DNA of 8,065 bases from an uncultured Opitutaceae bacterium (GTDB taxonomy: Bacteria > Verrucomicrobiota > Verrucomicrobiae > Opitutales > Opitutaceae): assembly GCA_946482625.1 (NCBI GenBank), contig CAMLSH010000162.1:1-8065 (forward strand). The letters run 5' to 3'. Below are positions 1-7,467 of the stretch, piece after piece. A program made the translations under genes and the position numbers. The notes beneath the pieces are model-generated. The model did not search any database, had not been told where the DNA came from, and was given only the letters and a program-made list of their open reading frames with translations. Position 1 is the first letter of the stretch; each line of letters opens with the position of its first letter.

Positions 1-1122
1 TTAGCGCAGTTTCAGCGTGCCGAGTCCGGCGAGCGCGCAGATCAGCGAGATGATCCAGAAACGCGCCACGACCTTGGTCTCCGGCCAGCCGAGTTTTTGA
101 AAATGATGATGGATCGGCGCCATGCGGAAAAACCGCCGGCCCTCGCCGAAACGCCGCTTCGTAAATTTGAAATAGCCGACCTGGACGATCACCGAAGTCG
201 CCTCCGCAACGAACACGCCGCCGACGATCACCAGCGTGAACGGTTGCTGCACCATAAACGCGATCACGCCGATCAAACCGCCCAAGGCGAGCGAGCCCGT
301 GTCGCCCATGAACACCTCGGCCGGGTGCGAGTTGTACCAGAGGAACGAAAGCCCCGCTCCGACTAGCGAGCCGCAGACAATCGCGAGTTCGCCGGTACCG
401 GGCACGTGACTGATGAGCAGATAGTCCGCGATGCGAAAATTTCCCGCCGCGTACGCCATGATCCCATAAACCAGAGCGACTGTGATGGTGCAGCCCACTG
501 CGAGTCCATCGAGCCCGTCGGTCAGGTTGATGGCGTTGCTGAAGCCCACGATCCAGAAAAAGATCAACACGAACAACGCGACCAAGCCGAACCCTCCGGC
601 GAAGATCCAGACCGGATCCTTCAGAAACGGCACCCACAGCTCGCGAATTTTCACCGAGCTCATCGGGTGCCAGAGCAATGCGATCAACGCCGCGATCGTG
701 ATCAGCGTCTGCCAGAGCATCTTCTCGCGCGACGAGATGCCGTCGCGGTTTTTATGCACGACCTTCAGGTAGTCGTCGCGATAGCCCACCGCCGTCAGCG
801 CAGCATAAACGAACATGGCGACCGCGATCCACACATTCGGCCGCGCCCACAAAAACGTACTGAGAAATACCGACCCAAAAATGAGCAATCCGCCCATCGT
901 CGGCGTGTTCTTCTTGTCGAACTTCTGCGCGAGTTCGCCCGTGCGGTCGTCGTCGTAGTGCTGGCCAAATTTCAGCACCTTCAACCGGTGGATCAGCCAC
1001 GGACCGAGCATGAAGCCGATCAATGTCGCAGTTCCCGCCGCGAGCAAGGTGCGCAGCGTGAGATACCGCAGCACACGCAGCGGACCGAAATACTCCTCAA
1101 AATCGGCGAGATAACTGAGCAT
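1..1122 (-). CDS. mraY: Phospho-N-acetylmuramoyl-pentapeptide transferase (MraY), complete
   Basis: This integral membrane enzyme transfers phospho-MurNAc-pentapeptide from UDP to undecaprenyl phosphate, giving lipid I on the inner face of the cytoplasmic membrane. The 373-residue protein is close to the usual 360 or so and is strongly hydrophobic, with about ten membrane segments. Family motifs appear in order: NTPTMGG (72-78), the aspartate pair of GYRDDYLK (D116, D117), NAINLTDGLDGLAVG (196-210), VFMGDTGSLALGG (270-282), the histidine triplet IHHHF (337-341), and GWPETKVVARFWIISL (345-360). The catalytic or magnesium-binding Asp residues (D116, D117, D274) are all present. The ATG lies 8 bases after the murF stop. 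No Shine-Dalgarno sequence precedes it, so translation may be coupled to murF. The TAA stop is at bases 3 to 1, so the gene is complete but anything downstream (murD or ftsW would be usual) is outside the window. Confidence 0.98.
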   Translation of the reverse strand: MLSYLADFEEYFGPLRVLRYLTLRTLLAAGTATLIGFMLGPWLIHRLKVLKFGQHYDDDRTGELAQKFDKKNTPTMGGLLIFGSVFLSTFLWARPNVWIAVAMFVYAALTAVGYRDDYLKVVHKNRDGISSREKMLWQTLITIAALIALLWHPMSSVKIRELWVPFLKDPVWIFAGGFGLVALFVLIFFWIVGFSNAINLTDGLDGLAVGCTITVALVYGIMAYAAGNFRIADYLLISHVPGTGELAIVCGSLVGAGLSFLWYNSHPAEVFMGDTGSLALGGLIGVIAFMVQQPFTLVIVGGVFVAEATSVIVQVGYFKFTKRRFGEGRRFFRMAPIHHHFQKLGWPETKVVARFWIISLICALAGLGTLKLR

Positions 1123-1130
1123 TGAAAAGA

Positions 1131-2666
1131 TCAGATGAAGGGAAATGCGCTCGAGCGGACCGGACCGGGAGCCGCTCCGCGGAAATGCCAGCTCAACGGC
1201 GTGGCGGTCGAAACCATGCTGAACGCGGAGCGCGTGCCGTCCCCCGCACCCACACTGGAACCGGCGCCGCCGGTGAACGAACCGCCCGCGCCTGCCCGCG
1301 GCGAGTCCTCCGCTCCGGCGGGCAGCGCTTTTTCCAGTTCGTAGCGCCGGCTGCCCTTCATGAAGACCGCGCCGTTAAAGCCCGCGATCCGCGCGGCGAC
1401 CGGCGTCAGCGTATTCACAATCTCGATGTTCTCAGTCGAAAAACCCGCGTCGGCCACGCCAGCGACCACATCGACCGCATGACCGCCGATCACGAACGCG
1501 CTGTCCTGCGGGCGCAGGCGGAGACGGTTGCCGAGCTCCCGATGATAACTCGCCGCCTCGATGCCCAGCTCTTCCATGCAGCCGAGGACATAGAGCCGCG
1601 GCTCGTTCGCGGGAACGATCGAGGCAAACGCATCGAGCGCGTCGTTCATCGACGCCGGGTTCGCGTTATAGAAATCCAAGTACAGCAGCCGTTTTCCGTC
1701 GTGCCGAAACTCACCGCGCCACTTCGCCGGCTGCCAATCGTCGAGCGAGCGCTGGATCGCGTCGTCTGTCACGCCGAGCTCCGACGCGAGAATGATCGCG
1801 AGGCCCGCATTCTCCGCCATGCCGCGACTCACGCGGCGAAAATCGAAATGCCGGCGCCCACCGAGAACGATCTCCGTGCTCGTCGGCGATACCCGGACGC
1901 GAAGCGTTACCGAGCGCGGCGCATGTACGGATTCGCCTTCGGGAACGAGCACGACGCTTTGCTGAGGCAGGTCCTGAAACGCGTGGAAATCCCAGCACTG
2001 CTTCGGAAACACACTCAACCCACCGGGGCGCACGTGTTGCAGCAAAACGGCCTTCTCGCGGGCCACGCCGGCCAGTCCGCCGAGTTCCTCGGTGTGCGCA
2101 GGCGCGACGAGCGTCACGATGCCGTAGTCGGGCTCGATCATTCCGCCGAGGACATCCATTTCGCCGGGACCGCTGATCCCCGCCTCGATCACCGCTGACT
2201 CGTGGCCGCCGGGTTCAAGACGCGTCAACGTGAGCGGCACGCCGATGTGGTTGTTCAGGTTTCCTTCGGTCGCGAGGACGAGCGGTTCGCCGCCCAAGAG
2301 ACGCGCGAGGAGATTTTTGGTGGAGGTTTTCCCACAGCTGCCGGTCACGCCGACGACCGCGCCACGGAACGCCCGGCGATGTTCGCGAGCGATCGCTTGA
2401 AACGCCCGGAGCGGATCGTCCACCACGAGCTGAGGAAGCGCCAGCGCAGGATCGGGCCGGCTCACCAGCGCAGCGCTGGCCCCCGCCGCCATCGCCGTAG
2501 TCAGAAAGTCGTGACCGTCACGTTTGTCGGTGCGCAGCGCGACAAAGACCTGCCCGGCGCGCAGCTGGCGGGTGTCCTGCGTAAACCCGGCTAGCGGGAG
2601 CGCAGGCTTTGAGGTCCAGTGACCTCCGGTCCAGGTGGCAAGATAGGCGGGTGCGAACGACGGCAT
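1131..2666 (-). CDS. murF: UDP-MurNAc-tripeptide--D-Ala-D-Ala ligase (MurF) with C-terminal tail
   Basis: MurF is the cytoplasmic ATP-dependent ligase that adds D-Ala-D-Ala to UDP-MurNAc-tripeptide, the last soluble step before MraY. The Mur ligase layout is intact: N-terminal substrate domain (about 1-100), P-loop GVTGSCGKTS (106-115, K113), TEGNLNNHIGVPLTL (133-147), EAGISGPGEMDVL (161-173), APAHTEELGGLAGVAREK (188-205, with K205 where the family has its carbamylated lysine), DFYNANPASMNDAL (331-344), MEELG (364-368) and the C-terminal KGSRRYELE (437-445). Two small departures are Cys111 in the P-loop, where Ser or Asn is usual, and Ala-Val after K205, where E. coli has Gly-Glu. The family normally stops soon after KGSR, but this protein runs on for about 63 residues rich in Gly, Ala and Ser (449-511). 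The start is the ATG 18 bases after the murE stop. It has no Shine-Dalgarno sequence, only a pyrimidine-rich leader. Confidence 0.96.
   Translation of the reverse strand: MPSFAPAYLATWTGGHWTSKPALPLAGFTQDTRQLRAGQVFVALRTDKRDGHDFLTTAMAAGASAALVSRPDPALALPQLVVDDPLRAFQAIAREHRRAFRGAVVGVTGSCGKTSTKNLLARLLGGEPLVLATEGNLNNHIGVPLTLTRLEPGGHESAVIEAGISGPGEMDVLGGMIEPDYGIVTLVAPAHTEELGGLAGVAREKAVLLQHVRPGGLSVFPKQCWDFHAFQDLPQQSVVLVPEGESVHAPRSVTLRVRVSPTSTEIVLGGRRHFDFRRVSRGMAENAGLAIILASELGVTDDAIQRSLDDWQPAKWRGEFRHDGKRLLYLDFYNANPASMNDALDAFASIVPANEPRLYVLGCMEELGIEAASYHRELGNRLRLRPQDSAFVIGGHAVDVVAGVADAGFSTENIEIVNTLTPVAARIAGFNGAVFMKGSRRYELEKALPAGAEDSPRAGAGGSFTGGAGSSVGAGDGTRSAFSMVSTATPLSWHFRGAAPGPVRSSAFPFI
2341..2360 (-). 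repeat. 20-base identity with murE, P-loop codons of murF
   Basis: These 20 bases are identical to bases 3841-3860 in murE, in the same strand and reading frame. They encode Ala-Val-Val-Gly-Val-Thr-Gly just before the P-loop lysine of MurF. The two genes are paralogous Mur ligases, so the protein match is expected; identity at every wobble position is the unusual part. Confidence 0.7.
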
Positions 2667-2684
2667 GGTGGGGTAAGGAAAGCG

Positions 2685-4283
2685 TCAGCTCCGAGCCTCG
2701 GGCTTGAGCGTCTTGATGCCGATCAGTTCACGGACGGTCTGACGATCGTCGAAGGGTATGACAGTGTCGGCAAATTCTTGATACGACTCGTGGCCCTTTC
2801 CCGCGATGAGCAAACAATCGCCGGGTTTGGCGATATCGAGCGCCAGGCTGATCGCGCGACGGCGGTCGTCGATCCACGTGATCTTCTCGGGCGCGGTGAC
2901 GCCTTCCTTCATGTCGGCGAAGATCTGCACGAGCGTTTCGCCGCGGGGATTATCGGCGGTGGCAAACGCAAAGTCGGCGACTTCCTGCACGGCGCGCACC
3001 ATCATCGGCCGCTTGGCGCGGTCACGGTTGCCGCCGCAGCCGAAGACGACGAGCAGGCGGCCCGGCGTGATCGCGCGGAGCATCCCGAGCGCATTGCGGA
3101 GCGCGTCGTCGGTGTGCGCGTAATCCACCAGCACGTTGAAGGACTGGCCTTCTTCGATGCGCTCCATGCGACCGGCGACGCCTTTGAAGGACTTGAGGCG
3201 GGCGAGGATCACGAGCGGATCGCGACCGAGCGCCCACGCGGTGGCGACGGCGGCGAGGAGATTGCTGACATTGTAGCGGCCGATCAGCGGGCTATCGACC
3301 TGCATCGAGCCGCCCGGCCACACGAGCGTGAAGGTCGTGTTCTTGAAGTTGAGCGAAACGTTCTCCGCGCGAACCTGCGCACGGGGATTTTCGCCGTAGG
3401 AAACCAAGCGTACGCTGGCCGGCACGCGGCTGACCAACTGCTCGCCGTGCGGGTCGTCGATGTTGACGATGGCTAGCTTCGGCTCCGGGCCTGTGCCGCC
3501 GGTGAAAAGCTTCGTCTTCACGTCGAAGTACGCGTCGAGCGTCTTGTGATAATCGAGGTGATCGCGCGTCAGGTTGGTGAATACAGCGGCGCTGAACTGC
3601 AGGCCAAGCACGCGCTGCTGATCGATACCGTGCGAGCTGACCTCCATCACCGCCTGACGGCAGCCGGCGTCGCGCATCTGGGCGAGCATGCCGAAAATAT
3701 CCACGGACTCGGGCGTGGTCTTGAAGGACGGCACCGTGCGCGCACCAAGATCGTAGTTGATCGTGCCAATGAGACCGACGCGCTGATCGCCGTTGAGCAG
3801 GTGCTTGATGAGGTGCGAGACCGTGGTCTTGCCGTTGGTACCGGTCACGCCGACGACCGCCATGTCGCGATCGGGAAAGCGGTAATAACGCTGCGCCACG
3901 CGTGCGAGCGCCGCGCGCGGATCAGCCACTTGGATGAAGGTGACCTTGGCGGGAACGACCGGGGGCATTTTTCCCGTGACTATGGCAACAGCGCCGCGCG
4001 CGATCGCTTCGTCGATGTATCCGGAACCATCCGTGCGCAGCCCGGGCAACGCGAAGAAGAGAGTCCCCGGCACGACACGACGGCTGTCCATCACCAGTCC
4101 GGAGATAGGCCGGTCAAGCGTGCCTTTGCTGGCGAGGATTTCACCGTCGCCAAAATAGTCGGACAGTTTCGGGGCCATTTTAAAGATACGTTGTTCCACG
4201 TTAACCCGCTTTCGCGTGCGGCCAACCGGCTGAGCGCGAAAGGCGCTGATGAGAGGATAATCCTGCGTCAAATAACCGATCAT
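2685..4283 (-). CDS. murE: UDP-MurNAc-L-Ala-D-Glu--meso-DAP ligase (MurE)
   Basis: MurE is the cytoplasmic ATP-dependent ligase that adds the third residue to UDP-MurNAc-dipeptide. Seen in order are DSRRVVPGTLFFALPG (66-81) of the uridine-binding domain, P-loop GVTGTNGKTT (145-154), TTPES (189-193), EVSSHGI (214-220), TNLTRDHLDYH (236-246), YFDVKTKLF with the probable carbamylated K256, RYNVSNLLAA (336-345), YAHTDDAL (388-395), FGCGGNRDRAKRP (414-426), DNPR (444-447) and AGKGHE (494-499). DNPR is the family marker for meso-diaminopimelate; lysine enzymes differ there. At 532 residues it is longer than the usual 490-500, because of about 35 basic, non-conserved residues before the family-like start MAPKLSDYF (M36, base 4178). 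I chose the upstream ATG because it overlaps the ftsI stop as ATGA and has a strong ribosome binding site 7 bases before it. The M36 start has no good site. Confidence 0.97.
   Translation of the reverse strand: MIGYLTQDYPLISAFRAQPVGRTRKRVNVEQRIFKMAPKLSDYFGDGEILASKGTLDRPISGLVMDSRRVVPGTLFFALPGLRTDGSGYIDEAIARGAVAIVTGKMPPVVPAKVTFIQVADPRAALARVAQRYYRFPDRDMAVVGVTGTNGKTTVSHLIKHLLNGDQRVGLIGTINYDLGARTVPSFKTTPESVDIFGMLAQMRDAGCRQAVMEVSSHGIDQQRVLGLQFSAAVFTNLTRDHLDYHKTLDAYFDVKTKLFTGGTGPEPKLAIVNIDDPHGEQLVSRVPASVRLVSYGENPRAQVRAENVSLNFKNTTFTLVWPGGSMQVDSPLIGRYNVSNLLAAVATAWALGRDPLVILARLKSFKGVAGRMERIEEGQSFNVLVDYAHTDDALRNALGMLRAITPGRLLVVFGCGGNRDRAKRPMMVRAVQEVADFAFATADNPRGETLVQIFADMKEGVTAPEKITWIDDRRRAISLALDIAKPGDCLLIAGKGHESYQEFADTVIPFDDRQTVRELIGIKTLKPEARS
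3841..3860 (-). repeat. 20-base identity with murF, P-loop codons of murE
   Basis: This is the murE copy of the identity at 2341-2360, exactly 1500 bases away. It encodes the same Ala-Val-Val-Gly-Val-Thr-Gly run leading into the MurE P-loop. The match stops at both ends, at base 3840 on one side and 3861 on the other. Confidence 0.7.
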
Positions 4284-6079
4284 GGCCGGACTCCTCTCAC
4301 GGCCAGCAGCGGGCGCGTCGGAGCGACCTCCACCGGCTTAATGTCGAGATACGGGATTAATTTTCCCGCGAGATTTTTGAAACTGGGCGCCGCAACGACC
4401 GAACCGTACGCGTCCTTGCCCTTGGGCAAGCGGCCGTTGTCGACGATCACGGTGATGACAACGCGCGGCGCGCTTGCCGGAAAGAAACCCACGAATGAGC
4501 CGACGTGGTGGCGGTCGGAGTAGCGCCCATCGACCAACTTCTGCGCCGTGCCGGTCTTTCCCGCGATCTGGTATCCGGGAATCTCGGCGACCTTGCCGGT
4601 GCCTTCAGTGAGCACGCCGCGCAACATGAGGGCCATCTCCTGAGCGGTCTTTTCCGAAATCACGCGACGAACCACGCTGGAACCGAACCGATGAAAACGT
4701 TCGCCCGAGGGCATGCTCACTTCGCTGATCAACTGCGGCCGGTGCAACACGCCGCCGCTGGCAATCACGCCCATCGCATAGTGGATCTGCAGCGGCGTCG
4801 CGCTGACCGAATATCCCGCGGGGATGCGCGTGATGTCGCTGCCGCTCCATTTTTTCGGGTCGTTCAGCACGCCGCTGATTTCGCCGATCAGCGGGAAGCC
4901 GGTCTTCTCCGCAAAGCCGAACGCGCGCGCATAATCGTAGAAACGCTGGTCCCCGAGTTTCATCGCGAGCAACGTCGCGCCGCGATTGCTAGACTGCGCG
5001 ATGATCTCGCTGACCGTGAGTGCGTGATCGTACGTGTGGTCATCGTTCATCAACCGGCGGGGCTTTCCCATGTATTCGACGACTGGTTGCATGCAGTCGA
5101 AGCGGGTCTGCGGCGTGACGAGTCCTTCTTCAAGTGCACCGGACGCCGCCACGATTTTGAAGGTCGAGCCAGGATCGATCTGGCTGGAGATCGCATAGTT
5201 TTTCTGCGCCTCCATCGGCGCCTTGCCAAATTCGTTCAGGTTGAACGTCGGATAGTTTCCCATCGCGAGCAGGAAGCCGGTGGCGGCGTCGCTCACGATG
5301 ATGGCCGCGCTGTCCGGATTGAACTTCTGCACCACCGAATCGAGCTCATCCTCCACCCAGCTCTGCACGACCGAGTCGATGGACAGCATCACGTTGTAGC
5401 CGTTGGTCGCCGGAACATGGCGGGTACGAAACTGCGCCATCTCACGGCGAAGGCCGTCCTTCTCGGTCTCATACCAGCCGTTCTGACCGCGCAGGTAGAA
5501 ATCAGCGTAGTGCTCGATGCCGGTCGCCGGCGTGCCTTCTTTGTTCACGAAACCGACGAGATGGGCCGCGAGCCGATTTTGTGGATATGTGCGGGTGTAG
5601 GCGCGCGTGCCGTAAACGCCCTTGATGCCCAGCGCGATGACTTGGTCGTAGAGGCTCTCTGAAATTTCTTCGCGAAGTTTCGCCCACTGGATCACGCGCT
5701 GGCGCGCATCCGGATCGCCCGGATCGACCACGCTGACCTTGGTGTTAAAAATCGTGGTCATCTCATAGAGCGGCATGCCGATCAGACGCGCCAGCTCGGG
5801 CCACTTGGCCTCGTCTTGTTTGCGCAGGACCTGTGGGTCCACCGCCAGCTCGATCATCGTGCGGCTGGTCGCGAGGACGCGTCCGCGCCGGTCAACGATG
5901 TCGCCTCGCACCGCGTTTTCGACTTCGATCTGCCGGCGGACTTTCTCGATGTGCTGAACCAGCTGGGCGCGATCAACCACATGCAAGAAAACCAGCCGGG
6001 TGGCCACGCCGCCGAACATCAGCAGCACGCACGTGGCGAGCAGCACGATCCGGTAGTTGGACGCAAAGCCCTTCGACAT
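4280..6079 (-). CDS. ftsI: Division-specific peptidoglycan transpeptidase, class B PBP (FtsI/PBP3)
   Basis: FtsI is the septal D,D-transpeptidase that cross-links new peptidoglycan at the division site. It is anchored in the inner membrane with its catalytic domain in the periplasm. The 599-residue protein has a short cytoplasmic N-terminus, one membrane anchor (about 10-32), the class B PBP dimerisation domain opening with VRGDIVDRRGRVLA (57-70), and a penicillin-binding transpeptidase domain (about 255-575). All three active-site motifs are present: SxxK as S305-T-F-K308, SxN as S363-S-N365, and KTGT as K508-T-G-T511. No PASTA repeats follow, so it resembles the Gram-negative division PBP more than SpoVD or Bacillus Pbp2B. 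Its place directly after an FtsL-like gene and before murE is the standard dcw position and argues for FtsI over an elongation PBP2. The ATG lies 5 bases after the ftsL stop, and the 3' end overlaps murE by four bases, so it is probably translationally coupled on both sides. Confidence 0.96.
   Translation of the reverse strand: MSKGFASNYRIVLLATCVLLMFGGVATRLVFLHVVDRAQLVQHIEKVRRQIEVENAVRGDIVDRRGRVLATSRTMIELAVDPQVLRKQDEAKWPELARLIGMPLYEMTTIFNTKVSVVDPGDPDARQRVIQWAKLREEISESLYDQVIALGIKGVYGTRAYTRTYPQNRLAAHLVGFVNKEGTPATGIEHYADFYLRGQNGWYETEKDGLRREMAQFRTRHVPATNGYNVMLSIDSVVQSWVEDELDSVVQKFNPDSAAIIVSDAATGFLLAMGNYPTFNLNEFGKAPMEAQKNYAISSQIDPGSTFKIVAASGALEEGLVTPQTRFDCMQPVVEYMGKPRRLMNDDHTYDHALTVSEIIAQSSNRGATLLAMKLGDQRFYDYARAFGFAEKTGFPLIGEISGVLNDPKKWSGSDITRIPAGYSVSATPLQIHYAMGVIASGGVLHRPQLISEVSMPSGERFHRFGSSVVRRVISEKTAQEMALMLRGVLTEGTGKVAEIPGYQIAGKTGTAQKLVDGRYSDRHHVGSFVGFFPASAPRVVITVIVDNGRLPKGKDAYGSVVAAPSFKNLAGKLIPYLDIKPVEVAPTRPLLAVRGVRP
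4291..4298 (-). promoter_or_regulatory. Strong Shine-Dalgarno sequence for murE
   Basis: Read on the minus strand this is GAGAGGAG, followed by 7 bases and then the murE ATG at 4283. It is the only ribosome binding site in the window with both good complementarity and good spacing. It lies inside the last codons of ftsI and decides the upstream murE start over M36. The ATG overlaps the ftsI TGA as ATGA, a standard arrangement for translational coupling. Confidence 0.8.
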
Positions 6080-6084
6080 GGCTT

Positions 6085-6483
6085 TCAGCGGGAGCCTCCT
6101 GCGGCGTAACGCACCGGGAAAAGGGACAGCGACTCCACGCCAAAACGCTCGTCGTTACGCTTGCGCGCTAGGCGGCGCTCGGGCGACTCGGAAATGCGCT
6201 CGATCTGCTGCTCCGAGGGCTGCACCAGGCCAAGCTTCCATTCGCGGTTGCGCGCCTCGAGATTCACGACCGACTGCTCTTGCGCGATCTGGGCGTTCAC
6301 TTCGCGCTGGCGCCGCTCGATCTCGTAGGCGCGTGTCTCCAGCTGCTTGATACTGTTGCTGGCGGTGGCGATCTGCTGCTGCATCCAGACGGAAGCGAGG
6401 CCGACCGATCCGCTCAGGCAGATCGTGACCAGCGTGTAGACGAGGAGCTGGTTCACAAAGGCGTGGGTTCCGGTTTTATTCAT
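6085..6483 (-). CDS. ftsL: FtsL-like cell division protein
   Basis: FtsL is a small bitopic divisome protein that pairs with FtsB through a periplasmic coiled coil and helps recruit and activate FtsW-FtsI. Sequence conservation is low in this family, so the call rests on architecture and position. Counting from the ATG (132 residues), there is a short polar N-terminus, one membrane helix (about 11-33) and a charged, Gln- and Glu-rich coiled-coil stretch (34-72). Next comes LEARNREWKLGLVQPS (75-90), which resembles the FtsL pattern of an Ala-Arg segment, then Leu-Gly and a nearby Pro. A basic C-terminal tail of about 35 residues follows. The gene sits between rsmH and ftsI, exactly where ftsL belongs. 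An in-frame TTG at 6498 would add five residues. Neither start has a Shine-Dalgarno sequence, so ATG is preferred by default. Confidence 0.85.
   Translation of the reverse strand: MNKTGTHAFVNQLLVYTLVTICLSGSVGLASVWMQQQIATASNSIKQLETRAYEIERRQREVNAQIAQEQSVVNLEARNREWKLGLVQPSEQQIERISESPERRLARKRNDERFGVESLSLFPVRYAAGGSR
6095..6100 (-). promoter_or_regulatory. Possible Shine-Dalgarno sequence for ftsI (long spacing)
   Basis: AGGAGG on the minus strand, within the last codons of the FtsL-like gene (Gly-Gly-Ser-Arg). It is a perfect anti-16S match but lies 15 bases before the ftsI ATG, more than the usual 5 to 10. It may assist re-initiation after ftsL or be a by-product of the Gly codons. Confidence 0.4.
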
Positions 6484-6530
6484 GGGACGGGTGCGCAAGG
6501 CGCGGGAAAAGGTGAAAGAGAAAACGGGGT

Positions 6531-7451
6531 TTAGAGTTTGCGGATGGCGCGCAGCTTGGCGGAGCGGCTGCGGGGGTTGTCGGCGAGTTCGGCCTCACCG
6601 GGCGTGACCGGGCGGCGCGTGAGCGGCTCGGCAAATTTTTCACGGAATTGCTGCGGACGATGATCGTTCGCGCCTTCCGGCTGGCCGCTGAGGCGGCGGA
6701 AATACTGTTTCACGATCCGATCTTCCAACGAGTGGAAGCTGATCACGCAGAGCACCCCACCCGCGCGAAGTTTCGCGAAAGCGGCGGGCAGCGCGCGCTC
6801 GATGGCGCCGAGTTCGTCGTTCACCGCGATACGGATGCCTTGGAAGGAGCGCGTTGCCGGGTGTATCTTCGAGGCGTGACGCTCACGCGCGGGAATCGAC
6901 TCGGCGATGACGTTGGCCAGCGACGCGGTGCGGCTCAGGGCGCCGGTACCGCGGGCGGCGATGATCGCGCGCACCACACGGCGCCAGTTGTCCTCTTCAC
7001 CGTATCCGCGGATCGCATGCACCAACATCTCCTCGGTGGCCGTCTCCAGCCACACGCTGGCGGGCACGCCTGCGCGTGTGTCCATGCGCATGTCGGCGGG
7101 CGCATCATGACGGAAGGCAAAACCGCGCTCGGGCTCGTCGAGCTGGAACGAGGAAAGCCCGAGATCGAAGAGAGCGCCGTCGAACTCGCCGGTCGCGCAC
7201 TCTGCGAGCCGGCCGAAGTCGGACGAGATCAACTCGAAGCGCGGGCCGTATTCAGCTTTCAGCGACTCCGCACGGGGAAGCGCGGCGGGATCGCGGTCGA
7301 ACGCGACCACACTGACGTTCTCCGCCGCGTCGAGGATCGCCCGGGTATGCCCGCCGCCGCCGAACGTGCCGTCGAGAATGCGCGCACCCGGCTTGGGCGC
7401 GAGCAGGTCGACGACCTCGCGCAGCAGAACGGGTTGATGACCGGTCGGCAT
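6531..7451 (-). CDS. rsmH: 16S rRNA (cytosine(1402)-N(4))-methyltransferase RsmH (MraW)
   Basis: RsmH is a cytoplasmic SAM-dependent methyltransferase that makes N4-methyl on C1402 of 16S rRNA, at the ribosomal P site. Motifs in order, numbered from this start: [14 protein letters not shown] (4-17), the SAM-binding loop [14 protein letters not shown] (27-40), FDRDP (51-55), [20 protein letters not shown] (94-113), DMRMD (120-124), [18 protein letters not shown] (197-214), [13 protein letters not shown] (236-248) and [12 protein letters not shown] (292-303). The 306-residue length is normal. The start used here is the ATG at 7451, because family members begin only a few residues before PVLL. 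An in-frame ATG at 7478 would add nine residues and overlap the preceding small ORF by 11 bases. Both starts have only a distant purine run (GAGG or GGGAGG, about 14 to 16 bases away). The gap to the FtsL-like gene is 47 bases and appears empty. Confidence 0.96.
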   Translation of the reverse strand: MPTGHQPVLLREVVDLLAPKPGARILDGTFGGGGHTRAILDAAENVSVVAFDRDPAALPRAESLKAEYGPRFELISSDFGRLAECATGEFDGALFDLGLSSFQLDEPERGFAFRHDAPADMRMDTRAGVPASVWLETATEEMLVHAIRGYGEEDNWRRVVRAIIAARGTGALSRTASLANVIAESIPARERHASKIHPATRSFQGIRIAVNDELGAIERALPAAFAKLRAGGVLCVISFHSLEDRIVKQYFRRLSGQPEGANDHRPQQFREKFAEPLTRRPVTPGEAELADNPRSRSAKLRAIRKL

Positions 7452-7467
7452 GGGAGCACACTCTGCC

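Noticed and set aside
1122..2198. Plus-strand open frame of 358 codons opposite murF
   Set aside because: Arg-rich shadow product without motifs, on the strand opposite a clearly intact MurF.
2465..2479. Inverted repeat CCAGCG-CAG-CGCTGG within murF
   Set aside because: It falls in conserved-length coding sequence made of Ala and Ser codons; such short GC palindromes are common by chance here.
3546..4523. Plus-strand open frame of 325 codons opposite murE
   Set aside because: GC-rich antisense frame across conserved MurE codons, and it spans the ftsI-murE junction; no family resemblance.
4505..5662. Long plus-strand open frame of 385 codons opposite ftsI
   Set aside because: It is the antisense shadow of a full-length PBP with all active-site motifs; its product is rich in His, Arg, Ala and Asp and has no recognisable domain.
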